A stretch of DNA of 64,000 bases, taken from contig NZ_KL591003.1 in NCBI RefSeq assembly GCF_000716335.1, positions 444,261 to 508,260 on the forward strand, in the 5' to 3' direction. Below are positions 1-8,744 of this stretch, in pieces. The first letter of the stretch is position 1, and the number at the start of each line of letters is the position of its first letter. A program made the translations under genes and the position numbers. The DNA comes from Streptomyces sp. NRRL S-118 (GTDB lineage Bacteria > Actinomycetota > Actinomycetes > Streptomycetales > Streptomycetaceae). Under the pieces are notes generated by a model that saw only the letters and a list, made by a program, of their open reading frames with translations, did not search any database and was not told the origin of the DNA.

Positions 1-548
1 TCAGCCTGGAGTCGCAGGCCTGCACGGCGCGCACGCTGGAGACCTCGGTGGTGCCCGGCCTGTTGCAGACCCCCGACTACGCGCGGGCGGTGACGCGGGC
101 GGCGCTGCACGGGCTGCCCGCGGCGAAGGTCGACTCCCTGGTGGAGGTGCGGATCGCCCGTCAGGAGGTGCTGCACGGGGATCCGCCGCTGCGGCTGGAG
201 GCGGTGCTGGACGAGGCGGTGCTGCGGCGGCAGGTGGGCGGCCCCGGAGTGATGCGGGCGCAGTTGCGGCGACTGCTGGAAGTGGGGAGCCTGCCGCAGG
301 TGCGGCTCCAGGTGCTCCCCTTCACGATGGGCGGTTACGTCGGCCTCTCCGGCCCTTTCGTTATCTTCTCCTTTCCGAACATCTCTGATCTGGATGTGGT
401 TGTTCTCGACCACTTGACGAGTAGCCTCTATCTCGAACGCAGGGAAGACCTCGAGGCGTACTGCGCCGCTTTCCGCACCATGCAGGCGCACGCCCTGACG
501 CCCGAGGAGTCGTCGGAACTCATCGCCGGGATCGGTGACGGCGCGTAG
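1..548 (+). CDS. XRE-family regulator, DUF5753 C-terminal part (5' end outside window)
   Basis: The reading frame is open from the left edge, so only about 180 C-terminal residues are present and the N-terminal helix-turn-helix lies outside the window. What remains matches the DUF5753 region that follows the HTH in a very common Streptomyces regulator type: VVPGLLQTPDYARA near the start, a RQEVL segment, and the FVIFSFP...DLDVVVLDHLTSSLYLE stretch. The next gene encodes a DUF397 protein, the usual partner of these regulators (compare the whiJ/abaA-type pairs involved in development). The target genes cannot be inferred. Confidence 0.85.
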   Translation, partial: SLESQACTARTLETSVVPGLLQTPDYARAVTRAALHGLPAAKVDSLVEVRIARQEVLHGDPPLRLEAVLDEAVLRRQVGGPGVMRAQLRRLLEVGSLPQVRLQVLPFTMGGYVGLSGPFVIFSFPNISDLDVVVLDHLTSSLYLERREDLEAYCAAFRTMQAHALTPEESSELIAGIGDGA

Positions 549-563
549 GGAGAGGCACCCCAC

Positions 564-767
564 ATGTCTGCTTACCTCGCACACCACGACGGCCCGCACT
601 GGCGGCGCAGCAGCCGCAGCGTGGGCATGAACAACTGCGTCGAGGCCGCCCGCCTCGACGCGGCGCACCTCGCCGTACGGGACTCCAAGGACACCACCAG
701 GCCACCGCTTACCTTCTCGGCGGCGGTCTGGTCCTCCTTCGTCAGCTCCCTGAAGGAGGCGGACTGA
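564..767 (+). CDS. DUF397 small protein, partner of the upstream XRE regulator
   Basis: This 67-aa protein has the DUF397 pattern: W-R-R-S-S near residue 13, NNCVEAA, then VRDSKD and a closing TFSAAVWSSFVSSLK. It starts 15 bp after the XRE regulator and is probably co-transcribed with it. DUF397 proteins are small partners of DUF5753-type regulators, often in developmental or antibiotic control loci; the mechanism is incompletely known. Its last 26 bp overlap the 3' end of the convergent bioF gene. Confidence 0.85.
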   Translation: MSAYLAHHDGPHWRRSSRSVGMNNCVEAARLDAAHLAVRDSKDTTRPPLTFSAAVWSSFVSSLKEAD

Positions 768-1908
768 CGGACGGCGCCGTACGGAGGATCGTGGCCACCG
801 CCGTCTCGATCTGACCTTCCGTCAGGTCGGCCCGGGCGGTCAGCCGCAGGCGGGAGATGCCGTCCGGCACCGACGGCGGCCGGAAGCAGCCGACCGCGAC
901 GCCCTCGGCACGGCAGTCGGCGGCCCACCGCACCGCCTGCTCCGGCGACGGCGCGCGCACGGAGACGACGGCGGCGTCCGGACGTACGGCGGTCAGGCCC
1001 GCCGCCGTCAGCCGCCCGTGCAGGGTGGCCGCGACCTCGCGCGCCCGCTCCGCCAGGCCCGGCTCGTCGCGCAGCAGCCGCAGGGCCGCCAGCGCGGCGC
1101 CCGCCGCGGCCGGGGCGAGGCCCGTGTCGAAGATGAAGGTCCGGGCGGCGTTGACCAGGTGGTCGATGACCCGCGCCGGGCCGAGGACCGCCCCGCCCTG
1201 GCTGCCCAGGGACTTGGACAGGGTGAGCGTGGCGACGACGTCCGCGCCGCCCGCGAGCCCCGCCGCGTGCAGCGCACCGCGCCCGCCCTCCCCCAGGACG
1301 CCCAGACCGTGCGCGTCGTCGACGACCAGCGCCGCCGCGTGCGCCCGGCAGGCGGCGGCGAGTCCGCCGAGCGGCGCCGCGTCGCCGTCCACCGAGAAGA
1401 CCGAGTCCGTCACCACGAGGGCGCGGCGGCCCGGGTGGGTGTCGAGGGTCTTGGCGACCGCGTCCGGGTCGGCGTGCGGGACGACCACGGTCTCGGCGCG
1501 CGACAGCCGGCAGCCGTCCACGATCGAGGCGTGGTTGCCCGCGTCGGAGACGATGAGCGAACCGCGGGCGCTGAGCGCGGTCAGGGCGGCGAGGTTGGCC
1601 GCGTACCCGGAGGAGAAGACCAGCGCCGCCTCGAAACCGCAGAAGCCGGCCAGCTCCCGCTCCAGCTCCGCGTGGAGCTCCGTGCTGCCGGTGACCAGCC
1701 GGGAGCCGGTGGCGCCCGCGCCCCACCGGCGGGCCGCCCGGGCGGCCGCCCCGGTGATCTCCGGACGGCGGGTCAGGCCCAGGTAGTCGTTGCTCGCCAG
1801 GTCGAGCAGGTCCGGCTCGGCGGGGCGCGGGCGCAGTGTGCGCACCAGACCGGCGTCCGCGCGGCGGCGCGCCTCGGCGTCGGTCCAGTCGAATGGATCC
1901 TGCGGCAT
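742..1908 (-). CDS. bioF: 8-amino-7-oxononanoate synthase (BioF)
   Basis: This is a PLP-dependent alpha-oxoamine synthase of 388 aa, the usual length. It condenses pimeloyl thioester with L-alanine to give 8-amino-7-oxononanoate, the first step of biotin ring assembly. Visible features are the SNDYLGL motif, the SGYAANLA region, DSVFSVDGD, DDAHGLGVLG, and the PLP lysine at about residue 232 in TLSKSLGSQGG. The start chosen is the ATG of MPQDPFDW, because an upstream extension lacks family similarity. It is divergent from bioB, as in other Streptomyces biotin loci. Confidence 0.95.
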   Translation of the reverse strand: MPQDPFDWTDAEARRRADAGLVRTLRPRPAEPDLLDLASNDYLGLTRRPEITGAAARAARRWGAGATGSRLVTGSTELHAELERELAGFCGFEAALVFSSGYAANLAALTALSARGSLIVSDAGNHASIVDGCRLSRAETVVVPHADPDAVAKTLDTHPGRRALVVTDSVFSVDGDAAPLGGLAAACRAHAAALVVDDAHGLGVLGEGGRGALHAAGLAGGADVVATLTLSKSLGSQGGAVLGPARVIDHLVNAARTFIFDTGLAPAAAGAALAALRLLRDEPGLAERAREVAATLHGRLTAAGLTAVRPDAAVVSVRAPSPEQAVRWAADCRAEGVAVGCFRPPSVPDGISRLRLTARADLTEGQIETAVATILRTAPSVSPPPSGS

Positions 1909-2065
1909 GGGCGGTCCCTTTTGTCGTCGGTCCCTTTGTAGGCAGCGCACAGACCCTAGCCGGGGACGGCCGCGGTCACAGTGTGGTCATACACACACCG
2001 CTGAGCGGCTCTCTTGTCCGGTTCCTCCTTGGCCAGCGGGCGGGCGGTAGGACAGGATCGGCGCC
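1909..2065. promoter_or_regulatory. bioF/bioB divergent promoter region with GTGTG-N6-CACAC inverted repeat
   Basis: This is the only intergenic space between the divergent bioF and bioB genes, so both promoters must lie here. An inverted repeat GTGTG-gtcata-CACAC sits at 1981-1996, about 70 bp upstream of bioB and 73 bp upstream of bioF. It is a possible operator for a biotin-responsive regulator. I do not recognise it as a BirA, BioQ or BioR site, and short repeats of this kind can occur by chance. Confidence 0.35.
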
Positions 2066-3244
2066 ATGGACCTGTTGAACACGCTGGTGGACAAGGGGCT
2101 TCGGCGCGAGCTGCCGACCCGCGAAGAAGCGCTCGCCGTGCTGGCGACCTCGGACGACGAGCTGCTGGATGTGGTGGCGGCGGCCGGCAAGGTGCGGCGC
2201 GCGTGGTTCGGGCGCCGGGTCAAGCTCAACTATCTGGTCAATCTGAAGTCGGGGCTGTGCCCGGAGGACTGTTCGTACTGTTCCCAGCGGCTCGGGTCCA
2301 AGGCGGAGATCCTCAAGTACACCTGGCTGAAGCCGGAGGAGGCCTCCAAGGCGGCGGCCGCCGGTGTCGCGGGCGGCGCCAAGCGGGTCTGCCTGGTCGC
2401 CAGCGGCCGCGGCCCGACGGACCGGGACGTGGACCGCGTCTCGCAGACCATCGCGGCGATCAAGGAGGAGAACGAGGGCGTGGAGGTCTGCGCCTGCCTC
2501 GGGCTGCTCTCGGACGGCCAGGCGGAACGGCTGCGGTCGGCGGGGGCCGACGCGTACAACCACAACCTCAACACGTCCGAAGGGACGTACGGGGACATCA
2601 CGACCACGCACACGTACGCGGACCGCGTCGACACCGTGCAGAAGGCGCACTCCGCGGGCCTGTCCGCGTGCTCCGGGCTGATCGCGGGCATGGGCGAGAG
2701 CGACGAGGACCTGGTCGACGTGGTCTTCGCGCTGCGCGAGCTGGACCCGGACTCGGTGCCGGTGAACTTCCTGATCCCGTTCGAGGGCACGCCGCTCGCC
2801 AAGGAGTGGAACCTGACCCCGCAGCGGGCGCTGCGCATCCTGGCGATGGTCCGGTTCGTCTGCCCCGACGTGGAGGTCCGGCTGGCGGGCGGGCGCGAGG
2901 TGCACCTGCGCACGCTCCAGCCGCTCGCCCTGCACCTCGCCAACTCCATCTTCCTGGGCGACTACCTCACCAGTGAGGGCCAGGCCGGCAAGGCGGACCT
3001 GGAGATGATCGCGGACGCCGGTTTCGAGGTCGAGGGCGCGGACACCACCACGCTCCCCGAGCACCGGGTGGACGCCGCCGCGTGCGGCACCGGTGGAGGC
3101 TGCGGTTCCGGTTCGGTGTGCTCCTCGGAGGAGCCCGCGGCGGAGGCGCCGGCCCAGACCCCCGCAGAGACTCCGGGCGCCCGTCCCGACCTGGTGGCGG
3201 TACGTCGGCGGGGAGCGGGCACGGACCTGGCGCCCAATGCCTGA
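2066..3244 (+). CDS. bioB: Biotin synthase (BioB)
   Basis: This radical-SAM enzyme inserts sulfur into dethiobiotin to form biotin. The [11 protein letters not shown] segment (CxxxCxxC) near residue 70 binds the SAM-coupled 4Fe-4S cluster. Further conserved parts are YNHNLNTS, the GLIAGMGES stretch and [10 protein letters not shown]. It has 392 aa, longer than the roughly 330-350 aa typical of BioB. The extra C-terminal tail carries [13 protein letters not shown] followed by a Pro/Ala/Glu-rich stretch. bioA begins inside the last codons of bioB, so translation is probably coupled. Confidence 0.95.
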   Translation: MDLLNTLVDKGLRRELPTREEALAVLATSDDELLDVVAAAGKVRRAWFGRRVKLNYLVNLKSGLCPEDCSYCSQRLGSKAEILKYTWLKPEEASKAAAAGVAGGAKRVCLVASGRGPTDRDVDRVSQTIAAIKEENEGVEVCACLGLLSDGQAERLRSAGADAYNHNLNTSEGTYGDITTTHTYADRVDTVQKAHSAGLSACSGLIAGMGESDEDLVDVVFALRELDPDSVPVNFLIPFEGTPLAKEWNLTPQRALRILAMVRFVCPDVEVRLAGGREVHLRTLQPLALHLANSIFLGDYLTSEGQAGKADLEMIADAGFEVEGADTTTLPEHRVDAAACGTGGGCGSGSVCSSEEPAAEAPAQTPAETPGARPDLVAVRRRGAGTDLAPNA

Positions 3245-4529
3245 GCCGCTCTCCCCCGGCGAGCTGATCGCCCTGGACCGGGCCCACGTCTGGCACCCGT
3301 ACGGCCCCATGCCGGGCCGTACCGACCCGCTGGTCGTGGAGTCCGCGTCCGGGGTGCGGCTGCGGCTCGCCGAACCGGTGCAGGGCCGGAGCGAGTTGGT
3401 CGACGGCATGTCGTCGTGGTGGTCGGCGGTGCACGGCTACAACCACCCGGTGCTCAACGAGGCGGCACGCGACCAGCTCGGCCGGATGAGCCACGTGATG
3501 TTCGGCGGGCTCACCCACGAGCCCGCCGTGCGCCTGGCCGCGCGGCTGGTCGAGATCACCCCGGAGCCGCTGCGGCACGTCTTCCTCTCCGATTCCGGTT
3601 CGGTCTCGGTCGAGGTCGCCGTGAAGATGTGCCTGCAGTACTGGCGCTCGGTCGGGCGCCCGGCCAAGCAGCGCCTGCTGACCTGGCGCGGCGGCTACCA
3701 CGGTGACACCTGGCAGCCGATGTCGGTGTGCGATCCGGACGGCGGCATGCACGGGCTGTGGTCCGGCGTGCTGCAGCGGCAGGTCTTCGCGGGACCGCCG
3801 CCCGTCGCGTACGAGGAGGCCTACGCGGACGAGCTGCGCGGGCTGATCGCGCGGCACGCGGACGAGCTGGCCGCGGTGATCGTGGAGCCGGTGGTGCAGG
3901 GCGCCGGCGGGATGCGGTTCCACGACCCGGCGTACCTGCGGGTGCTGCGCGAGGCGTGCGACGCGCACGACGTGCTGCTGGTGTTCGACGAGATCGCGAC
4001 CGGTTTCGGGCGGACGGGCACGCTGTTCGCCGCGGAGCAGGCGCAGGTGGCACCGGACGTGATGTGCCTGGGCAAGGCGCTGACCGGCGGCTACCTGTCG
4101 CTGGCCGCCACGCTGTGCACCGCGCGCGTGGCCGACGGGATCTCCCGCGGCGAGGTGCCGGTGCTGGCGCACGGGCCGACGTTCATGGGCAACCCGCTGG
4201 CCACGGCGGTGGCCTGCGCCTCGATCGACCTGCTGCTGGGCCAGGACTGGGCGCAGGAGGTCAAGCGGATCGGGACGGGGCTCGCCGAGGGCCTCGCGGC
4301 GGCCCGGGAGCTGCCCGGGGTGCGCGACGTGCGCGTGCTGGGCGCGATCGGCGTCGTCCAGCTGGGCCATCCGGTGGACATGGCGGCCGCGACGGCGGCG
4401 GCGGTGCGCGAGGGCGTGTGGCTGCGGCCGTTCCGCGACCTGGTGTACGTGATGCCGCCGTACGTCACCGGCGACGAGGACCTGGCACGGATCTGCCGCG
4501 GTGTGTGCGCGGCTGCACGGGAGGGCTGA
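3237..4529 (+). CDS. bioA: Adenosylmethionine-8-amino-7-oxononanoate aminotransferase (BioA)
   Basis: This class III PLP aminotransferase converts 8-amino-7-oxononanoate to 7,8-diaminopelargonate, with SAM as the amino donor in characterised BioA enzymes. The 430-aa protein shows HVWHPYGPM at the N-terminus, the [16 protein letters not shown] substrate region, [13 protein letters not shown], and the PLP lysine at about residue 280 in [11 protein letters not shown]. The ATG chosen overlaps the bioB stop by 8 bp. It sits in the order bioB-bioA-bioD. Confidence 0.95.
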   Translation: MPEPLSPGELIALDRAHVWHPYGPMPGRTDPLVVESASGVRLRLAEPVQGRSELVDGMSSWWSAVHGYNHPVLNEAARDQLGRMSHVMFGGLTHEPAVRLAARLVEITPEPLRHVFLSDSGSVSVEVAVKMCLQYWRSVGRPAKQRLLTWRGGYHGDTWQPMSVCDPDGGMHGLWSGVLQRQVFAGPPPVAYEEAYADELRGLIARHADELAAVIVEPVVQGAGGMRFHDPAYLRVLREACDAHDVLLVFDEIATGFGRTGTLFAAEQAQVAPDVMCLGKALTGGYLSLAATLCTARVADGISRGEVPVLAHGPTFMGNPLATAVACASIDLLLGQDWAQEVKRIGTGLAEGLAAARELPGVRDVRVLGAIGVVQLGHPVDMAAATAAAVREGVWLRPFRDLVYVMPPYVTGDEDLARICRGVCAAAREG

Positions 4530-4530
4530 G

Positions 4531-5250
4531 ATGACGGTACTGGTGGTCAGCGGCACGGGCACCGAGATCGGCAAGACCGTCGTCACGGCGGCTCTCGCCT
4601 CGGTGGCCCGGGCGGCGGGACGGTCGGTGGCCGTCCTCAAGCCTGCCCAGACCGGGGTCGGCCCCGGTGAACGGGGCGATGCGGACGAGGTCGTACGGCT
4701 CGCGGGAGACGGCGTCACGCCCGTCGAACTGGCGCGGTTCCCCGAGCCCCTGGCGCCCGCGACGGCCGCCCGGCGGGCCGGGATGGCCCCGGTGGGCCCC
4801 GGCGAGGTGGCCGACGCGGCGCGGAAGCTGGCGGCCGGGCACGACCTGGTCCTCGTGGAGGGCGCCGGCGGGCTGCTCGTGCGGTACGACGAGGAGGGCG
4901 CCACGCTCGCCGACGCTGCGCGGCTGCTGGAGGCGCCGGTCCTCGTCGTGGCGCCGGCCGGACTGGGCACGCTCAACATGGCGGCGCTGACCGGCGAGGC
5001 CCTGCGGGCCCGCGGCCTGGTGCAGCGGGGCGTGGTCGTCGGGAGCTGGCCGGACGAGCCCGGCCTGGCGGAGCGCTGCAACGTGACGGACCTGCCCGAG
5101 GCGGCGGGCGCCCCGCTGCTGGGCGCGGTGCCGGCCGGGGCGGGCGCGCTCCCGGCCCGGGCCTTCCGGGAGCGGGCCGCGACGTGGCTGGCGCCGGAGC
5201 TCGGCGGTACATGGGATGCGGGCGCGTTCGCCGCGGCCGTACGCTCGTGA
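4531..5250 (+). CDS. bioD: ATP-dependent dethiobiotin synthetase (BioD)
   Basis: BioD closes the ureido ring of dethiobiotin using CO2 and ATP. The P-loop GTGTEIGKT lies at residues 8-16, followed by LKPAQTG (substrate lysine region) and VEGAGGLLVR. At 239 aa the length is normal. The ATG chosen lies one base after the bioA stop; an in-frame GTG 30 bp upstream would lie inside bioA. It completes the rightward bioBAD operon. Confidence 0.94.
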   Translation: MTVLVVSGTGTEIGKTVVTAALASVARAAGRSVAVLKPAQTGVGPGERGDADEVVRLAGDGVTPVELARFPEPLAPATAARRAGMAPVGPGEVADAARKLAAGHDLVLVEGAGGLLVRYDEEGATLADAARLLEAPVLVVAPAGLGTLNMAALTGEALRARGLVQRGVVVGSWPDEPGLAERCNVTDLPEAAGAPLLGAVPAGAGALPARAFRERAATWLAPELGGTWDAGAFAAAVRS

Positions 5251-5597
5251 CCCTGCGTGCTGTCGTCAGCGAGATCGTGTTCGACTGCGCCGGCCCGGCG
5301 GCGCTCGCCCGCTTCTGGGCGGCGCTGCTGGGCGGCGAGGCGGTGGACCGGAGCCCGGAGTGGTCGTACGTCGATCCGCCGGGCTTCGTACGGATCGCGT
5401 TCCAGCGTGTGCCGGAGGGCAAGGCGGTGAAGAACCGGCTCCACCTGGACCTGGAGGCGGGCGACGTCGAGGCCGCGGCTCAGTGGGCGGTACGGCTGGG
5501 GGCGGAGCGGGTCGGCGGCATGGTGACGGACGACCACGGCGAATTCCAGGTGCTGCGGGACCCCGAGGGCAACGAGTTCTGCTTCGTGGGCGGCTGA
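5247..5597 (+). CDS. VOC/glyoxalase-like domain protein
   Basis: This is a 116-aa single-domain protein of the vicinal oxygen chelate superfamily: it opens with FDCAGPAALARFWAALLGGE, then NRLHLDLEAGD and ends RDPEGNEFCFV. The substrate cannot be predicted. Its GTG start overlaps the bioD stop in a GTGA, so it is translated as the fourth gene of the biotin operon, although a role in biotin synthesis is not implied by the family. Confidence 0.8.
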   Translation: MTLRAVVSEIVFDCAGPAALARFWAALLGGEAVDRSPEWSYVDPPGFVRIAFQRVPEGKAVKNRLHLDLEAGDVEAAAQWAVRLGAERVGGMVTDDHGEFQVLRDPEGNEFCFVGG

Positions 5598-5648
5598 CCC
5601 GGGGACACTGACGGTGTCTGGTCCTGCCCCCCGCCCAGGAGGTCCGCG

Positions 5649-6302
5649 ATGCGGGACACCGTTCACCACCCGCTGTTCGCCCGGTTCTACGCGCGCGTGA
5701 GCGTCGCCATGGACGCCAGGGGCGGGGTCGCCGCGTACCGGGACGAGCTGCTGGACGGGCTGTCCGGTCGCGTCATCGAGATCGGCGCGGGCAACGGTCT
5801 GAACTTCGCCCACTATCCGGGCCGCGTCTCCGAGGTCGTGGCGATCGAACCGGAGCGGCGGCTGCGACAGCTGGCCGCGAGCGCGGCGCTGCGGGCCGAG
5901 GTGCCCGTGGACGTCGTGCCGGGCGCCGCGGAGGCCCTGCCGGTGAAGAGCGAGGCCTTCGACGCGGCGGTGGCATCGCTGGTGCTGTGCACGGTACGGG
6001 ACGTCCCGCGCGCCCTGGCCGAACTGCACCGCGTGCTGCGCCCGGGCGGTGAACTGCGGTTCTTCGAGCACGGCCTGGCGGCGGGACGGGGGCTCGCCAC
6101 GGCCCAGCGCGTGCTGGACCGCACGGTGTGGCCGGCGCTGTTCGGCGGGTGCCACACGGCGCGCGATCCGCTGGCGGCGATCGAGGCGGCGGGCTTCGAG
6201 ATGGTGGAGTACCGCCGGTTCCGGCTGCCGGAGAAGGGGCCGCAGCTGCCGTCCTCGCCGTGCGTCCTGGGGGTGGCCCGACGGCCGTGCGTTCCACGTT
6301 AG
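5649..6302 (+). CDS. Class I SAM-dependent methyltransferase
   Basis: This 217-aa protein has the Rossmann methyltransferase motif I VIEIGAGNGLNFAHYP near residue 40, acidic residue E in VVAIEPE (motif post-I), and the LVLCTVRDVPRAL and LHRVLRPGGEL segments. It resembles small UbiE-like/Methyltransf_11 proteins; the substrate is unknown. It begins about 50 bp after the VOC gene with an AGGAGG ribosome-binding site (about 5637-5642) and may belong to the same transcript. Confidence 0.85.
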   Translation: MRDTVHHPLFARFYARVSVAMDARGGVAAYRDELLDGLSGRVIEIGAGNGLNFAHYPGRVSEVVAIEPERRLRQLAASAALRAEVPVDVVPGAAEALPVKSEAFDAAVASLVLCTVRDVPRALAELHRVLRPGGELRFFEHGLAAGRGLATAQRVLDRTVWPALFGGCHTARDPLAAIEAAGFEMVEYRRFRLPEKGPQLPSSPCVLGVARRPCVPR

Positions 6303-6311
6303 GGTGACCGT

Positions 6312-8735
6312 GTGTCTCATGAGCAGGAGCAGCTGTTCGCCGCGGTCGACGCACTGCTGGAGCAGGCGGCGCAGGACCCGTTGCCGGAGCCGCCGGAGCG
6401 CCGCCGCCTGCGCGAGGCGGCGGGCCTGAGCCAGGACCAGGTCGCACAGGCGCTGTCGGTGCGCCGCGAGACGGTCACGTCCTGGGAGACGGGCCGTACG
6501 GACCCCCGCCCCCCGAAACGCGCTGCCTACGCCCGCCTGCTGTCGGCCCTGGCGGACCGCTATCCGGCCCCGGGACCCGGCGCGGCGGCGCCGGCCGACG
6601 CGGAGCTGCGGGGGCCGGACGGGGCCGTGCCGGCCCGCGTCCCCTCGTCCGCTCCCTCGCGACCGGCGCCGGTGCTGTTGCCGGAACAGGCGGGCGGCGG
6701 CCCGGCGGTGCCGGAGGCGGGGCCCGGGGCGGAGGCGGGCGCCGCGGCCGGCGCACCGGTCGAGGGCGCGCCACCTGCTGCGTCCGCCTCGCCCTCCGCC
6801 GACGCGACGGTGGCACCCACGGGAGCAGACCCGGCGGCTGCGTCCGCCTCGCCCTCCGCCGACGCGACGGCACCGGCCGTGGGCCCGGGAACGGCGGCCG
6901 GACCGGAACGGCGCCCCGGCCACGGCGCGACCCGTTCCGCGTCGCAGGCGCCCCCCGCCGGCCCCGCGGTGGGCCGGAAGGCCCCCCGCCGGGAGGGGAG
7001 CGGGCCCGGTACCGGATCCACGCGCCGCGCGGGCGGCGACGCGTCCCCGAACGCCGTCGACGACCGCTTCGCGCACGGCGCGGTGACCGTGCTGGACGGG
7101 GACGGCAGCGCGTACTGCGCCGGCGGGCTCGTCCTCGACTGCCCGGCCACCGACGTTCCCTCGCTCGTCGAATGGGCCCTGGGCGAGGCGCGGCTGGGCG
7201 CGCCCCGGCTGCACCGCAACGGGCAGGACGCCGACCCGCTCGTGGTGCTGACGGAGTCGGCGGCCGTACGGCTCGGGCTGCCGGCCGAGCTGGCGGACCG
7301 GCGCGGGCTGCGGCTGCCCGACGACCACGAGGTCGTACGGCGGATCCGTGAGGCCGACTGGCTGCTGACGCGCCGCGGTTTCGGGCCCTGGGCCTGGGTG
7401 TACCGTCCGGCGCAGGGCAGCCGCCGCCGGTGCGTGCAGTTCGCGGTCCTGCCCTGGGGGGCACTGGACAGCCGTACGTGGGGTGACGCCGCCGGACTGC
7501 ACCCGGCCGACCTGGCCGACACGCTCGCGACGTACGCCGCGCGGGTCATCACGCCGCGCGGGACCACCGCCGTCTGCGGCCTGCAGCTGATGACCGCGCT
7601 GCGCCCGCCGACCCGCGCCGTACAGGACGAGGCCACCGGCTCCTGGGTGTCCGCGCCCAGCCCGGGTGCCCTCACCGAGGCCGTCGACCCGGCGCCGCCC
7701 GAGGCACCGGACGAGCACCCGGTCGTGGCGCGGCTGTACCCGCGGGGCCACCGGCGCACGCCCGACCAGGTCCTCGACGAGGAGGCGTACGACTGGATCC
7801 GCGACCCGGAGCTGCTCACGGACGCCGAGTGCGCGAAGCCGTACGCCGTCGGCATCGACGTCAACATGGCGTTCGCGGCCGCCGCGAACCGGCTGACGGT
7901 GGGTCTCGGTGCGCCGGTCCACGTGAAGGAGCCGGTCTTCGACCGGAAGACGCCGGGCTGCTGGCTGGTCGACCTCTCGTCCGTCGAGCTCGACCCGCGG
8001 CTGCCCAGCCCGTTCACGCCGCACGGCGGGCGGCCCGAGGGACCGGCCTGGTACGCCACGCCGACCGTGGCGTACGCGGCGGAGCTGGGCCTCGACGTCC
8101 GGCCGTCCGAGGCGTACCTGCGTCCGGAGCACGGCCCGTACCTGGACGCCTGGTACACGCGGCTGCGCGACGCCTACATGGTGACGATGGAGGAGCTGGG
8201 GGTCCGGGCCGGGATGCCGGAGGAGGAGTTCCTCGCCGCGATGGAGGCGGCCGACCGGCGCCGGGCGGAGGACCCGGGGCGGGCGGCGGTGCTGTCCGCC
8301 GTCAAGTCGACGGTCAAGGGCGGCATCGGCAAGCTCCGCGAACGCCCCCAGGGCGCCGGCTACCGCCCCGGCGAGCGGTGGCCCGCTCTGGAACGCCCCA
8401 CCTGGCGGCCGGACATCCGCGCGGCCGTGATCTCCGCAGCCCGGGTCAACATGCACCGCAAGATGCTGCGCCTCGCCGAAGGGGCGGGGCTGTTCCCGGT
8501 GGCCGTGCTGTCGGACTGTGCCGTGTACCTGTCGGACGGTCCCGGTCCGCTGGACTTCCTCCCGCGCACCCCGGACGGCAAGCCGCTGCCGGGCGGGTTC
8601 CGGCTCGGGGTGTCACCGGGGATGGTCAAGCACGAGGGCACGCAGTCCCTGATGTGGGCCGTGCGGCTGCTGGACGAGGGCCACAACCCGGCGCGGCACA
8701 TCAAGGGCACGGACGCCGCGGCGGACGGGGAGTAG
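6312..8735 (+). CDS. tap: Telomere-associated protein Tap (HTH plus degenerate family-B polymerase-like domain)
   Basis: This 807-aa protein is followed 9 bp later by tpg, the diagnostic arrangement of the Streptomyces telomere-capping pair. Tap binds the telomeric 3' overhang and recruits the terminal protein Tpg, and published work attributes nucleotide addition to Tpg to it. Visible features are an XRE-type HTH at about 30-85, a low-complexity Pro/Ala/Ser-rich linker at about 90-250 containing a duplicated segment, and a C-terminal domain. There GIDVNMAF (514-521), VKSTVKGGIGK (664-674) and LSDCAVYLSDG (about 733-743) look like weak polymerase motifs A, B and C. The start is GTG. The roles are family knowledge; the motif equivalence is my inference. 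Confidence 0.85.
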   Translation: MSHEQEQLFAAVDALLEQAAQDPLPEPPERRRLREAAGLSQDQVAQALSVRRETVTSWETGRTDPRPPKRAAYARLLSALADRYPAPGPGAAAPADAELRGPDGAVPARVPSSAPSRPAPVLLPEQAGGGPAVPEAGPGAEAGAAAGAPVEGAPPAASASPSADATVAPTGADPAAASASPSADATAPAVGPGTAAGPERRPGHGATRSASQAPPAGPAVGRKAPRREGSGPGTGSTRRAGGDASPNAVDDRFAHGAVTVLDGDGSAYCAGGLVLDCPATDVPSLVEWALGEARLGAPRLHRNGQDADPLVVLTESAAVRLGLPAELADRRGLRLPDDHEVVRRIREADWLLTRRGFGPWAWVYRPAQGSRRRCVQFAVLPWGALDSRTWGDAAGLHPADLADTLATYAARVITPRGTTAVCGLQLMTALRPPTRAVQDEATGSWVSAPSPGALTEAVDPAPPEAPDEHPVVARLYPRGHRRTPDQVLDEEAYDWIRDPELLTDAECAKPYAVGIDVNMAFAAAANRLTVGLGAPVHVKEPVFDRKTPGCWLVDLSSVELDPRLPSPFTPHGGRPEGPAWYATPTVAYAAELGLDVRPSEAYLRPEHGPYLDAWYTRLRDAYMVTMEELGVRAGMPEEEFLAAMEAADRRRAEDPGRAAVLSAVKSTVKGGIGKLRERPQGAGYRPGERWPALERPTWRPDIRAAVISAARVNMHRKMLRLAEGAGLFPVAVLSDCAVYLSDGPGPLDFLPRTPDGKPLPGGFRLGVSPGMVKHEGTQSLMWAVRLLDEGHNPARHIKGTDAAADGE
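6777..6870 (+). repeat. 34-bp direct repeat, 60-bp period, within the tap linker
   Basis: Two identical 34-bp copies, at 6777-6810 and 6837-6870, lie exactly 60 bp apart, in frame inside tap. They encode AASASPSADAT twice in the Pro/Ala/Ser-rich linker. The pattern looks like a recent in-frame tandem duplication that lengthened a flexible linker. Confidence 0.9.
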
Positions 8736-8744
8736 GGGCGCGAC

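Noticed and set aside
572..1726. 384-codon minus-strand frame overlapping bioF
   Set aside because: Same strand but shifted frame of bioF; composition is Arg/Gly-rich and BioF is unambiguous.
2967..8456. Open frame of 1829 codons on the minus strand across bioB to tap
   Set aside because: It is antisense to six well-supported genes and its translation is Arg/Pro/His-rich with no domain; long antisense frames are common in high-GC DNA.
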